A DNA stretch of 64,000 nucleotides from Alphaproteobacteria bacterium (GCA_017307285.1 JAFKFI010000087.1:1-64000); one strand, 5' to 3'. Shown: positions 1-8,230, counted from the stretch's first letter. Program-made: numbers and translations. Notes: generated from the letters alone by a model not told the origin.

Positions 1-585
1 CTCGCCCTGGCGCTCGTGGCAGGAGCCGGTGGCGGCGTGACGGTGCGGCTGGCGGCGGTGCGCGAGGCTGGACCCGCATGGCACAGCGCGGCGGGCGGGC
101 GGATCGACGCGCTGCTGCGGCTCGACATGCGGGCGAGCCGAGCTGAAGAGGGGGGCCCGGTGGTCGACGCCGCCGGCCGGCTGATCGGGATGGCGACGGC
201 GGGGCCGCGCGGCCGCGCGCTGGTCATTCCACATGCAACGATCGCGCGGGCGGTGCAGTCCATCCTGGCGCACGGCACGATGCGGGGCGGCTGGCTTGGC
301 GTCGGGCTGCAACCGGTGTCGATCCCGCAGGGGCTGCGCGCCGCATGCGGGCAGGAGAGCGGGCTGATGGCGGTGAGCATCGCCGCCGGCGGCCCCGCCG
401 AGCAGGCGGGCATCCTGCCCGGCGACATTCTCCTCGCACTCGACGGCGAGGCGATGATCCGGCTGCGCGGCATCCGGGGAAAACTCGGCGCGGAGCGGGT
501 GGGGCAGGCGGTCGAGATCAGGCTCATGCGCGGCGGCGTCGTCCAGGCCGTGCGGCTGACCGTAGGCGCGCGCCCCGCGCGATGA
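1..585 (+). CDS. Degenerate trypsin-like (S1C/HtrA-type) PDZ protein, 5'-truncated by window edge
   Basis: The reading frame is open from base 1, so the N-terminus lies outside the window and 194 residues are visible. The first part resembles the end of an HtrA/S1C serine-protease domain. Where the family has GNSGGP with the catalytic serine, this protein reads AEEGGP, so the nucleophile is Glu and proteolysis is unlikely. A PDZ domain follows (WLGVG, then GGPAEQAGILPGDILLALDG), the usual peptide-binding fold. The stop codon overlaps the start of the next gene (ATGA), so it is probably translationally coupled to a LuxR-type regulator. I infer a peptide-sensing or scaffold role rather than a protease; the His and Asp of the triad cannot be checked because they lie upstream. 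Confidence 0.75.
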   Translation, partial: LALALVAGAGGGVTVRLAAVREAGPAWHSAAGGRIDALLRLDMRASRAEEGGPVVDAAGRLIGMATAGPRGRALVIPHATIARAVQSILAHGTMRGGWLGVGLQPVSIPQGLRAACGQESGLMAVSIAAGGPAEQAGILPGDILLALDGEAMIRLRGIRGKLGAERVGQAVEIRLMRGGVVQAVRLTVGARPAR

Positions 586-1052
586 GTGACGCGGTTGCAC
601 GTGAGCTTCGGGTGGCGCTCGCGCCGGCCAATCCCGATCAGCGGGATCGGCTGTCGCGGATGGTCGGCGAGGCTGGGCACGTCGTCGCGGCGGGCCAGGG
701 GGATGCGGACGTCCTGCTCAGCGCCGTGCCGCCGGGTGTGATGCCGCGCGACCTCGACGTCGCGCTGCGGGCGGTCGCGGCAGGATTGCAGGCGCGGCGC
801 CTCGGGCCACCCGAACCGAGCGGCTTCGCGGCGGCCGAGGAGGAAGGCCCGGCCGTGCTACTGACGCCACGCGAGATGGAAATCCTGACCGCGATCAGCG
901 AGGGATTGAGCAACAAGCATATCGCGCGGCGCCTCGGCATTTCCACGCATACCGTGAAGTTTCATCTGGAAGCGGTGTTCGCCAAGCTTGACGCAGGCAG
1001 TCGCGCGGAAGCGGTGGCGAAGGGGCTACGGCGCGGCTTGATCGAACTCTGA
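582..1052 (+). CDS. LuxR/FixJ-type helix-turn-helix regulator with degenerate receiver
   Basis: This 156-residue protein ends in a LuxR/GerE DNA-binding domain: LTPREMEILTAISEGLSNKH, then IARRLGISTHTVKFHL. The N-terminal ~80 residues are shaped like a shortened receiver domain (RVALAPANPDQRDRLSRMVG, VLLSAVPPGV) but show no clear phospho-acceptor Asp pocket. The start at 582 is chosen because it overlaps the upstream stop codon as ATGA; the frame is open further upstream only as a shadow of the previous gene. Control by a partner, plausibly the coupled PDZ protein, is an inference. No target site is identifiable. Confidence 0.85.
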   Translation: MSDAVARELRVALAPANPDQRDRLSRMVGEAGHVVAAGQGDADVLLSAVPPGVMPRDLDVALRAVAAGLQARRLGPPEPSGFAAAEEEGPAVLLTPREMEILTAISEGLSNKHIARRLGISTHTVKFHLEAVFAKLDAGSRAEAVAKGLRRGLIEL

Positions 1053-1058
1053 CGCGCG

Positions 1059-1733
1059 TCACCACAGCCCGGGGATGAGACGAAACCGCACCTTGTCGGC
1101 GTATGCGCGGTATCCCGGCAGCCCGTCCTTGAGCACGGCTTCCTCGCCGAGCGCGCGGAGCGCCAGCAGGGGCATGACAATCGCCACGCCGAGCAGTCCC
1201 CATAGCGAGCCGAGGAGCAACGGTGTGCCGATGAGCAACGGCAGGACGTAGCTGTACATCGGATGCCGCACGATGGCGTAGGGTCCGGTCGAGACCACGG
1301 TCTGCCCCCGCTCCTGCTGCACCCGCACCTTGACCGACGCGAAGCTGTTCGCGCGCAGCACGCCGACCCAACCCCAGAAGGCGCCGAGAATGAGCACGGC
1401 GCCGATTACCTGAGCCCAGAGCGGCGTATGCGACCAGCCGAAGCGGCACGCGTCCAACGGCATGAAAACCAGCCAGGCGCACAAGCAAACCATGATGGCT
1501 ACGATGATCGCCCGGTCGAGCGGCCGCTGATCGGCGCTGAACGGTGATTTCATGCGCTCAGCCAACAATGCCGGGTTGGTCTTCCGCAGCCACAAGCCTG
1601 TCGCCTGACTGCACCCGAAGAAGATTGCAAGGAAGATCCAGCCTTGCGGCCACGCCCAGGTCCCTGCGGGCAGGAACAGCAATAGGGCGAAGATGACGGC
1701 AAAAGCGAGGTTCTGGACGACCGCTTCGAGCAT
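1059..1733 (-). CDS. Isoprenylcysteine carboxyl methyltransferase-family membrane protein
   Basis: This 224-residue protein has about five hydrophobic segments. The conserved C-terminal ICMT/PEMT-like signature is present: VVSTGPYAIVRHPMYSYVL, then a hydrophobic helix and GEEAVLKDGLPGYRAYADKV, where the RHPMY and E...Y elements normally bind S-adenosylmethionine. Bacterial members methylate phospholipids or other small lipophilic acceptors, but the substrate cannot be told from sequence. It is convergent with the upstream regulator (6 bp between stop codons) and divergent from the CoA-transferase at 1836, so it is probably a single-gene unit. Confidence 0.8.
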   Translation of the reverse strand: MLEAVVQNLAFAVIFALLLFLPAGTWAWPQGWIFLAIFFGCSQATGLWLRKTNPALLAERMKSPFSADQRPLDRAIIVAIMVCLCAWLVFMPLDACRFGWSHTPLWAQVIGAVLILGAFWGWVGVLRANSFASVKVRVQQERGQTVVSTGPYAIVRHPMYSYVLPLLIGTPLLLGSLWGLLGVAIVMPLLALRALGEEAVLKDGLPGYRAYADKVRFRLIPGLW

Positions 1734-1835
1734 CGCGAATGTGCTCCGATAGTCGTGGTGCCTTGAGGGGCATTTCTTGCGCCGGACGGAGGAACCACGC
1801 CAGGATCGCCGGTATCACGCAATCCGGGGGAGCGG

Positions 1836-3053
1836 ATGTCCGACCGAACCGCCGCCGCGACGAGCGCCCCGCTCGCCGGCATCACCGTGCTGGATTTTGG
1901 CCAGGTGTTCCAGGGGCCGTACGCCACCATGCTGATGGCGAAAGCCGGCGCCGACGTCATCAAGATCGAGCCGCCGGGGATCGGCGAACCGCTGCGTCGG
2001 CGCTCGATCGCGACCTCGGGCACGTCGCTGTCGATCGCGATCATGAACGCCAACAAGCGCGCGATCACGCTGAACCTCAAGGCGCCGCGCGGCCGCGCGC
2101 TGCTCGGCGAGATGGTCGAGCGCGCCGACGTGCTGCTGGAGAACTTCGCGCCGGGAGTAATGGACAAGCTCGGCGTCGGCTGGTCGGCGCTGCACGCCAT
2201 CAATCCGCGTCTCGTCTACGCGACCGGCACGGGCTTCGGCATCAGCGGGCCGGACAGCGACAATCTGGCGATGGATATGACGATCCAGGGCGCGTCCGGG
2301 ATCATGAGCGCCACCGGCTTTCCCGACGGGCCGCCGACCAAGGCGGGGCCGACGCTCGTGGACATCATGGGCGGCACGGCACTCTACGCCGGGGTCGTGA
2401 CGGCGCTCTTTGAGCGCGACCGCACCGGCGAGGGCAGGCTGGTCGAGGTGGCGATGCAGGAGGCGGTGTATGCGTCGATGGCGTCGAGCTTCGACTATTT
2501 CCATCGCACGGGAGAAATCCCGCTGCGTCCGGGTAATCGGCAATCCGGCCGTTCGAGCGCGCCGTACAACGTGTTTCCCACCAAGGACGGCCACGTCGCA
2601 ATGCAGACCGTGATGGAGGAGCATTGGCGCAACCTCACCCGCGCGATGGGGCGCGAGGAACTCGCCGATGATCCGCGTTTCGCCACTAACGCCGCGCGAC
2701 TCGACAACCTGGAGGAGACCGACGCGGTGGTCGCGGAATGGACTCGCACGCTCGGCAAAATGGAAATATTCGCGCTCACCAAGCGCTATCGCATCCCCTG
2801 CGCGCCGGTTCGCAATGTCGCCGAGGTGATGAACGATCCGCACATGCACGGACGCGGCATGTTGGAGTGGATCGATCACCCTGGTCTTGGCCGCGTGGTG
2901 GTCCCCAACAGCCCGATCCGGCTGCACGGTGCGGTCAAGCCGCCGACCCTGCCGAGCCCGGCCCTCGGCGCGCACAACACGGAGATCTATGGCGGTTGGC
3001 TCGGCTTATCTGAGGGAGAGATTATCGGCTTGCGGGACGACGGGGTGATCTGA
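1836..3053 (+). CDS. CaiB/BaiF family (class III) CoA-transferase
   Basis: The protein has 405 residues, typical for family III CoA-transferases, which move CoA between organic acids through an aspartyl-CoA intermediate. The N-terminal signature VLDFGQVFQGPYATMLMAKA followed by GADVIKIEPP is present, and the expected catalytic Asp is in DMTIQGASG. The C-terminal region contains PCAPVRNVAEVMNDPHM, a hallmark of the fold. The start at 1836 is supported by GGGGAG about 5-10 bases upstream. The acid substrate is unknown. It is a second, distinct family member from the racemase-type protein encoded at 19930. Confidence 0.92.
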   Translation: MSDRTAAATSAPLAGITVLDFGQVFQGPYATMLMAKAGADVIKIEPPGIGEPLRRRSIATSGTSLSIAIMNANKRAITLNLKAPRGRALLGEMVERADVLLENFAPGVMDKLGVGWSALHAINPRLVYATGTGFGISGPDSDNLAMDMTIQGASGIMSATGFPDGPPTKAGPTLVDIMGGTALYAGVVTALFERDRTGEGRLVEVAMQEAVYASMASSFDYFHRTGEIPLRPGNRQSGRSSAPYNVFPTKDGHVAMQTVMEEHWRNLTRAMGREELADDPRFATNAARLDNLEETDAVVAEWTRTLGKMEIFALTKRYRIPCAPVRNVAEVMNDPHMHGRGMLEWIDHPGLGRVVVPNSPIRLHGAVKPPTLPSPALGAHNTEIYGGWLGLSEGEIIGLRDDGVI

Positions 3054-3131
3054 GCATCGTGCCCCTCTGGCCTCCTTGGGCGAGATGGGCGAAACTGGCG
3101 GGAGCATGTTCCCCATTGATTTGTCCAGCCG

Positions 3132-3947
3132 ATGAGGCGGCCGGTTCGGCGGTTGCCCGCGCGACGCCTGCGCGCTGAGATTGAAGCGACGATCCTGCCC
3201 ACCAGGGACGCGCCACGCCCGGTGTCCACGCCGGGCGCCATCGTATTCGCCCCGGCGCCGGGCTGGCTGGAGCCGGGGCGGCGGGTCTATGCCGTGGGCG
3301 ATGTCCACGGTTGCGCCGATCAGCTCGTCGTGCTGCACGCGGCGATCGCGGAGGACCTGGCGCGGAGGCCCATGCCGGATGTGCTGCTAATTCATCTTGG
3401 CGACTACATCGACTGGGGACCGGACAGCGCACGCGTGATCGACATTCTTGCGCGCCAGCCGGTTGACGATGTGCGTGCGGTCAATCTGGCGGGCGATCAC
3501 GAGCAGATGCTGCTTGATGCGCTCGACGGCGACCGCGCGGCGGCGACCGACTGGCTGGTGGCGGGCGGGGCGGAAGCGCTGCGCAGCTGGGGGCTCGATC
3601 CCGAGACCCCGCGCGAGCAATGGGCCGCGGCGCTGCCGGCGGCGCATGTCGATTTCCTCCGCGGCCTCGCGCTCAGCCATCGCGAGGGCGAGTATCTCTT
3701 CGTCCATGCCGGCATCCGTCCCGGCGTGAAGCTCGCCGATCAGGCGCGGGACGATCTGCAGCGGCTGCGCCAGCCTTTCCCCTACACCGAGCGCGACTTC
3801 GGCGTCGTCGTGGTGCATGGGCACAGCACCACGGGCGTCGCGACGGTCCAGGCCAATCGCATCGGCATCGATACCGGCGCGGGAATCGGCGGCAAGCTCA
3901 CCTGCGCGGTGCTGGAGGAGGACCGCGTCGGCTTCCTGACCGCGTAG
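3132..3947 (+). CDS. Calcineurin-like metallophosphoesterase (PPP type) with altered metal motifs
   Basis: This 271-residue protein belongs to the bacterial PPP phosphatase group. GDVHG lies at residues 56-60, GDYIDWGPDS at 90-99, GDHE at 121-124, then HAGIRPG and VVHGHS. The order and spacing fit the family, but two canonical positions differ: the usual GDxxDRG arginine is Trp, and the usual GNHE asparagine, a metal and phosphate ligand, is Asp. Activity may be reduced or specificity changed. Homologues dephosphorylate proteins or diadenosine polyphosphates. The start is the first ATG of the frame; no strong ribosome site is visible. Confidence 0.85.
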   Translation: MRRPVRRLPARRLRAEIEATILPTRDAPRPVSTPGAIVFAPAPGWLEPGRRVYAVGDVHGCADQLVVLHAAIAEDLARRPMPDVLLIHLGDYIDWGPDSARVIDILARQPVDDVRAVNLAGDHEQMLLDALDGDRAAATDWLVAGGAEALRSWGLDPETPREQWAAALPAAHVDFLRGLALSHREGEYLFVHAGIRPGVKLADQARDDLQRLRQPFPYTERDFGVVVVHGHSTTGVATVQANRIGIDTGAGIGGKLTCAVLEEDRVGFLTA

Positions 3948-3989
3948 CGCACGGCTAGCATGATGTCAGGACGATCGGAGGGAACCGAC

Positions 3990-5057
3990 ATGAGCACGAC
4001 GATTGGCGCTGCGCAGACCACGACCACCGCACCGAGCAGCTATCTACCGGTGCGCAACGATTGGCTGGAACGCAGGGTCGAGGCGACATTGGAGCCCGAT
4101 CTGCCGATCATCGATCCGCATCATCATCTGTGGGAGCGGCCGGGCTGGGTCTACATGCTTCCTGACCTGCTCGCGGATATCAACACCGGGCACAACATCG
4201 TCGGGACGGTGTTCGTGCAGTGCCGCTCGATGCACCGCGCGGGCGGGCCGGAGGAGTTGCGGCCGGTGGGCGAGACCGAGTTCGTCAACGGCGTGGCGGC
4301 GATGAGCGCCAGCGGCGGCTACGGGCCGGCTCAGATTTGCGCGGGCATCGTCGGCTACGCCGACCTGCGGCTCGGCGCGCGGGTGCAGGAGGTGCTGGAG
4401 GCGCATCTCCGCGCCGGCGGCGGGCGGTTTCGCGGCATTCGGCACATCACCGCCTACGACGCCGACCCCTCGCTGATGAACCCCGCGTACACGCCGCCGG
4501 CTGGATTGCTCGGCGATGCCACCTTCCGCGAAGGGTTTTCGCGCTTGGCGCCGCTCGGGCTGTCGTTCGACGCGTGGCTGTACCATCCACAAATCGACGA
4601 GCTGACGGCGCTCGCGCAAGCCTCGCCGGAGACGCGCATCGTGCTCGACCACGTCGGGGGCCCACTGGCGATCGGCGCCTACGCTGGCAAGCGCGACGCA
4701 GTGTTCCCAGTATGGGCGGCATCGATCCGCAAGCTGGCGCAATGCCCCAACGTGTTCGTCAAGCTCGGCGGCATCGGAATGCGGATCAACGGCTACGATT
4801 TCCACGAGAAGGCCGACCCACCCTCCTCGGAGGAGCTCGCGGCGGCGTGGAAGCCGTATATCGACACTTGCATCGAGGCATTCACGCCGGCGCGCTGCAT
4901 GTTCGAGAGCAATTTCCCGGTCGACAAGGGATCGTACGGCTACGGCGTGTTCTGGAACGCCTGCAAGCGGCTGGCCAGCGGAGCGAGCGCGTCGGAGAAG
5001 GCGGATTTGTTCGCAGGCGCGGCGGCGCGGTTCTATCGTTTGGAACTGGCGGCGTAG
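3990..5057 (+). CDS. Amidohydrolase-2 family TIM-barrel hydrolase
   Basis: The 355-residue product matches the metal-dependent amidohydrolase_2 group (relatives of 2-pyrone-4,6-dicarboxylate lactonase). The N-terminal metal site is LPIIDPHHHLWERPG, a later strand has IVLDHVGGP, and near the C-terminus comes MFESNFPVDKGSYGY with the conserved Asp. The start at 3990 is preferred over 3960 because GGAGGG lies about 7 bases upstream. It is followed after a palindromic spacer by an MBL-fold hydrolase in the same direction, which suggests a shared catabolic role; the substrate is unknown. Confidence 0.9.
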   Translation: MSTTIGAAQTTTTAPSSYLPVRNDWLERRVEATLEPDLPIIDPHHHLWERPGWVYMLPDLLADINTGHNIVGTVFVQCRSMHRAGGPEELRPVGETEFVNGVAAMSASGGYGPAQICAGIVGYADLRLGARVQEVLEAHLRAGGGRFRGIRHITAYDADPSLMNPAYTPPAGLLGDATFREGFSRLAPLGLSFDAWLYHPQIDELTALAQASPETRIVLDHVGGPLAIGAYAGKRDAVFPVWAASIRKLAQCPNVFVKLGGIGMRINGYDFHEKADPPSSEELAAAWKPYIDTCIEAFTPARCMFESNFPVDKGSYGYGVFWNACKRLASGASASEKADLFAGAAARFYRLELAA

Positions 5058-5060
5058 CCA

Positions 5061-5126
5061 CACCCCAACCCTTCCGGAAGGGGAGGGCTTCTTCTCCCTC
5101 TCCCCTTGCGGGAGAGGGTCGGGGTG
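5061..5126. repeat. REP-like palindromic intergenic element
   Basis: A perfect 9-bp stem, CCCTCTCCC at 5096-5104 and GGGAGAGGG at 5110-5118 with a 5-base loop, sits inside a second outer pairing, CACCCCAACCC at 5061-5071 against GGGTCGGGGTG at 5116-5126 (one mismatch). Sequences of this form are common short extragenic repeats in GC-rich proteobacteria. It fills the gap between the amidohydrolase and MBL genes and ends about 28 bases before the latter's start, so it may form an mRNA hairpin between them. Confidence 0.7.
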
Positions 5127-5154
5127 AGGGGTTCCTTGAGGCAGGGGGAAACAA

Positions 5155-6027
5155 ATGAAACAAATCCAGATCGGCGACGCGACCATCACCAGCATCATCG
5201 AGCGCGACGGACCGTGGCGTCGGCCGCAGGACTTCTTCCCGAATTACGACCGCGAGATCGCTTATCGGCACTTCGCGGAGATGCCGGATTTCGTGTTCGA
5301 CAAAGCTTCCGACCGCATGGTGATCACCTACCAGACCTTCGTGGTGCGTACGCCGCATCACACCATCCTGGTGGACACCTGCACCGGCGAGGACAAGGGT
5401 CATCCGCCGCCCTTCGATTTTCCGAAGCAACGCTGGCTCGACGAGTTCAACGCCAGCGGGCTGCGTTTCGAGGATATCGACTACGTGTTCTGCACCCATC
5501 TCCACATCGACCATTGCGGCTGGAACACGCGGCTGGTCAACGGTCGCTGGGTGCCGACCTTCCCGAAAGCGAAATACATCTTCCACAAGCGCGAATACGC
5601 CGCCTGGGAACAGGCGACCAAGGAGGAGAAGAACCCGCCCGGAAACGTCTGGCGCTTCAATTGCGAGCCGGTGATGCAGGCGGACCAGGGGCTGTTGGTC
5701 GATGACGACTATGCGCTCGACGATCTCGTCACGCTGACGCCGACACCGGGCCACTCGCCCTGCCATTGCTGCGTCAACATCTCCTCGAAAGGCCAGCGCG
5801 CGTCGGTCGTCGGCGATCTGATGCATCATGCGCTGCAAGTGCGCGAGCCGGACTGGTCGGCGGGCGTGGATTGGGACCCGGTGCAGTCCGCGCAGTCACG
5901 TCGGCGCTTCTTCGGCGCGGTCGCCGACACCGGCACGCTGATCCTGCCGGTGCATTTCCCGTCGCCGACGGTGGGGCAGATCGAAGGCGGCAGCGACGGG
6001 TTCCGCTACCGCTTCCTCATGCCGTGA
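5155..6027 (+). CDS. MBL-fold metallo-hydrolase
   Basis: This 290-residue metallo-beta-lactamase-fold protein carries the zinc motif HLHIDHCGW (HxHxDH), a second histidine in TPTPGHSPCHCC, the Asp ligand in VVGDLMHHA, and a C-terminal histidine in LPVHFPSPT. The set is complete, so it is probably an active hydrolase; related members open lactones or thioesters. GGGGGA lies about 6 bases upstream of the ATG. It follows the amidohydrolase in the same direction across a REP-like spacer, and the two may act in one pathway. The substrate cannot be assigned. Confidence 0.88.
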   Translation: MKQIQIGDATITSIIERDGPWRRPQDFFPNYDREIAYRHFAEMPDFVFDKASDRMVITYQTFVVRTPHHTILVDTCTGEDKGHPPPFDFPKQRWLDEFNASGLRFEDIDYVFCTHLHIDHCGWNTRLVNGRWVPTFPKAKYIFHKREYAAWEQATKEEKNPPGNVWRFNCEPVMQADQGLLVDDDYALDDLVTLTPTPGHSPCHCCVNISSKGQRASVVGDLMHHALQVREPDWSAGVDWDPVQSAQSRRRFFGAVADTGTLILPVHFPSPTVGQIEGGSDGFRYRFLMP

Positions 6028-6030
6028 CCA

Positions 6031-7206
6031 TCAGGCCTCGGCGAGCACCGCTGCCGCCGCGGTACTGATGTCGGCGCGGGACAGGCGTGCCGGCTCGGCC
6101 CTCGGGGCGCGGCCTATCTCACCGGCCGCGAGGCGCTCGAGGGCCTGCTTGCCGAGACGCCGCTCGCGCTCGATCCGGCCGGCCCGGAGCTTGAGCAGGG
6201 CACGGGTCAACGCCGTGCTCCAGGCGCTCTTTGCCTCCGGGGCGGCGCAGCGAATGCAAACATGGGTTCCCCCGGTGGGCGAGGGCGTGAGTTCCACCAT
6301 CTGGCGTACCGTCGCGCCGAACGGCCAGGCGATCTGGTAGGTGACGTAGTCGAACGGCCGCCAGTCGACGATCTTGTTCCGCGTGACCAGCCTGCCGTGC
6401 GTGCAATGCTGGATCGATCCCGGACCGACGCGGCCCTGCTGTAAACCGCTCATGCTGATGCCGTCGAAGCCCTGCTGCCAGCGCTGCTGGTATTTCACGT
6501 CCGTGACGTAGGCCCAGGCGAGCGCGCTCGGCACCGGCAGGTCGGCCTCCATCGGCGCGAAAGCGAGCGGCTCATCGGGCCCGACCACGACGCGCCGGTT
6601 CAGGCAATAGCGGTCCCAGACCGGATGCAGGTCGTAGACCGTCACGGCGATGTCGCCGAGCTCGCTGCTCGGCTCGATATGGGTCGGCAGCCCGTCAAAA
6701 AACTCCGGCAGATGCACGGCCGAGCGCGCGGCTTCGGTGACGAGGGCGTAGGCCTTGATGCCGGTGGTCGCAGTGGCTCGGTTCTTCAGCAGGCGATGGG
6801 CGCGGATCACGTCGGCACCTTGGAGCTCCTGACGCCCGCCGATCGTCTGCAGCGCGTACTCGCCGTGATGCAGGATGAATTTCAGGTCGAGTTGGCCGGT
6901 GTTGCGGCAGGCGTTGCAACTGCAGCTTGTGTCACGCTGCAACTCATCCTTGGTGGCGGCGAAGGCGCAATACAGCCGCTCGATCGACTCGAGCAGCAGC
7001 TGTCCGTGCGGCACGCCGTCCTCGGGGACGTGGACAAGCAGCGCATCGCCCTGGAAATTCGACAGGACGAGCGGCTCTTTGATCTCGTTTAGCAGCGCGT
7101 CGAAGAAGGTCTCGAGAATGGCCTGCGCGTGTTCGAGCTCGGATTTGGTGAGAAAGATCGTGTAGCCGACAAGGTCGGCGATGAGGATGTATCCCCGCCG
7201 CAGCAT
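6031..7206 (-). CDS. Cyclase-like (DUF2652-type) domain fused to SRPBCC domain
   Basis: The 391-residue protein begins with a class III nucleotide-cyclase-like fold: ILIADLVGYTIFL and SNFQGDALLVHV keep both metal-binding Asp positions, but the usual VNxAxR transition-state segment reads GADVIRAHRLL, so the Asn is missing. A cysteine cluster, TSCSCNACRN, lies at about 113-122. The C-terminal half (VPSALAWAYVTDVKYQQRW, later WPFGATVRQMVELTPSPTGG) fits an SRPBCC/START-like lipid-binding domain. The start at 7206 is chosen because GGGAGGG lies 6 bases upstream and the first ATG precedes the cyclase strand. True cyclase activity is doubtful; a ligand-sensing role is an inference. Confidence 0.75.
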   Translation of the reverse strand: MLRRGYILIADLVGYTIFLTKSELEHAQAILETFFDALLNEIKEPLVLSNFQGDALLVHVPEDGVPHGQLLLESIERLYCAFAATKDELQRDTSCSCNACRNTGQLDLKFILHHGEYALQTIGGRQELQGADVIRAHRLLKNRATATTGIKAYALVTEAARSAVHLPEFFDGLPTHIEPSSELGDIAVTVYDLHPVWDRYCLNRRVVVGPDEPLAFAPMEADLPVPSALAWAYVTDVKYQQRWQQGFDGISMSGLQQGRVGPGSIQHCTHGRLVTRNKIVDWRPFDYVTYQIAWPFGATVRQMVELTPSPTGGTHVCIRCAAPEAKSAWSTALTRALLKLRAGRIERERRLGKQALERLAAGEIGRAPRAEPARLSRADISTAAAAVLAEA

Positions 7207-7344
7207 GGCTCGCCCTCCCTGGTTCCAGCCACGCTTGGCAAATGAACCGGCGGCGAGACTCTGCAAGCCCTCGCTCGCCAGAACCGCGATAAATGTTCCG
7301 CGACAGGAGGGGCGGCAGCGGGGGTTCGCGGCCGCCCGATGCGA

Positions 7345-7695
7345 TCAGCCCGTAGCCGACTTGGCGTGTCCTTCCTCGCAGGTCTCCAGCATCAGCGCGG
7401 AATGTGCGTAGGCGCCGCCGGCGCGCATCTCGGCGGCCACCCACACCGCCTCCATGAGCTCGTTCTCGGTGGCCCCCGCCCGCAGCGCCGCCTTGGTATG
7501 GCCCTTGATGCAGTATGGGCACTGCGTCACGTGAGCGACCGCCACCGCGATGATCTGCTTCATCTTCCCCGGCAACGCTCCGTCGGCAAAGACGGCCCGG
7601 CTGAAGGCATCGAACGCCGCCTGCGTGTCGGGCGCGAGCGCGCGCCGCGCCTTGGCGATCTCGCGGGTGGCCGGTGGATACATTCTCTCAGACAT
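7345..7695 (-). CDS. Carboxymuconolactone decarboxylase family (AhpD-like) protein
   Basis: This 116-residue protein has the CMD fold and the redox motif TQCPYCIKGH (CxxC followed by a nearby His) typical of AhpD-like disulfide reductases and peroxidases. Its start lies inside the last codons of the upstream regulator (8-base overlap) and is preceded by TAGGAGG, so the two genes form an operon. Linked to an NsrR-like regulator, it probably handles peroxide or nitrosative damage; the true electron partner is unknown. Confidence 0.88.
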   Translation of the reverse strand: MSERMYPPATREIAKARRALAPDTQAAFDAFSRAVFADGALPGKMKQIIAVAVAHVTQCPYCIKGHTKAALRAGATENELMEAVWVAAEMRAGGAYAHSALMLETCEEGHAKSATG

Positions 7696-8161
7696 GGACG
7701 CCTCCTAGAGGTTTCGCAAGTGATCCGAGCGTGTCCGGGTTCCGGGCAAGCCGCCGCACGTCGAACGCCGGCAGTGCCAGATCGGCAAGCGTGTAGCGGC
7801 CCAGCGTGGCGGTGAAGGCCTCGCGCGCTTCGGCTAGGACGCCTTGCAGCTTGCAGCAGCCCGAAATGACGCATTGGCTGCCGGAGCCGAAGCACTCCAC
7901 CAGGTCGAAATCCGGCTCGGCCGCCTCGATGACCTCCCGCAACCCGATCTCGGCCGCCGGCTTGGCGAGCACGAGGCCTCCCGAGCGGCCCCTGACCGCC
8001 TTCAAGAATCCAGCCCGGGTCAGCAGGTTAGCGACCTTCATCATGTGTGCGCGCGAGACGCCGTAAGCCGTCGCGACTTCCTCGATGGTGAAGCGCCGGT
8101 CGCAGCCCGCCCCGTACATCAACATGCGGAGGGCGTAGTCGGAGAACACGGTCAGCCGCAT
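7688..8161 (-). CDS. nsrR: Rrf2-family transcriptional regulator, NsrR-like
   Basis: The 157-residue protein starts MRLTVFSDYALRMLMYGAG, as NsrR proteins do, followed by the winged helix (VSRAHMMKVANLLTRAGFLK) and the wing VRGRSGGLVLAKP. The three cysteines needed for an Fe-S cluster are in CFGSGSQCVISGCCKL. NsrR normally represses nitric-oxide defence genes until NO destroys the cluster. The divergent neighbour is a truncated haemoglobin, which fits. The symbol rests on motif and context only. AAGGGGG lies upstream of the ATG, at slightly long spacing. Confidence 0.82.
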   Translation of the reverse strand: MRLTVFSDYALRMLMYGAGCDRRFTIEEVATAYGVSRAHMMKVANLLTRAGFLKAVRGRSGGLVLAKPAAEIGLREVIEAAEPDFDLVECFGSGSQCVISGCCKLQGVLAEAREAFTATLGRYTLADLALPAFDVRRLARNPDTLGSLAKPLGGVHV

Positions 8162-8190
8162 GGCCCTGTCATCGCCCCCTTAACACACAC

Positions 8191-8230
8191 TTGACATGCA
8201 TCTTTCAACACCACAGTCTATTAGATACAT
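8191..8230 (+). promoter_or_regulatory. Candidate promoter and NsrR half-sites between nsrR and the haemoglobin gene
   Basis: A TTGACA hexamer is at 8191-8196. ATGCATCTT at 8196-8204 matches one arm of the published NsrR operator (AAGATGCATTT and its complement), and AGATACAT at 8223-8230 resembles the other arm. They are not arranged as one full palindrome. Location in the divergent gap before the haemoglobin gene makes them plausible half-sites. No convincing -10 hexamer follows at 17 bases. Confidence 0.4.

Noticed and set aside
345..581. Upstream extension of the LuxR-type gene
   Set aside because: Arg- and Gly-rich shadow of the PDZ gene in another frame; the ATGA overlap gives a natural start at 582.
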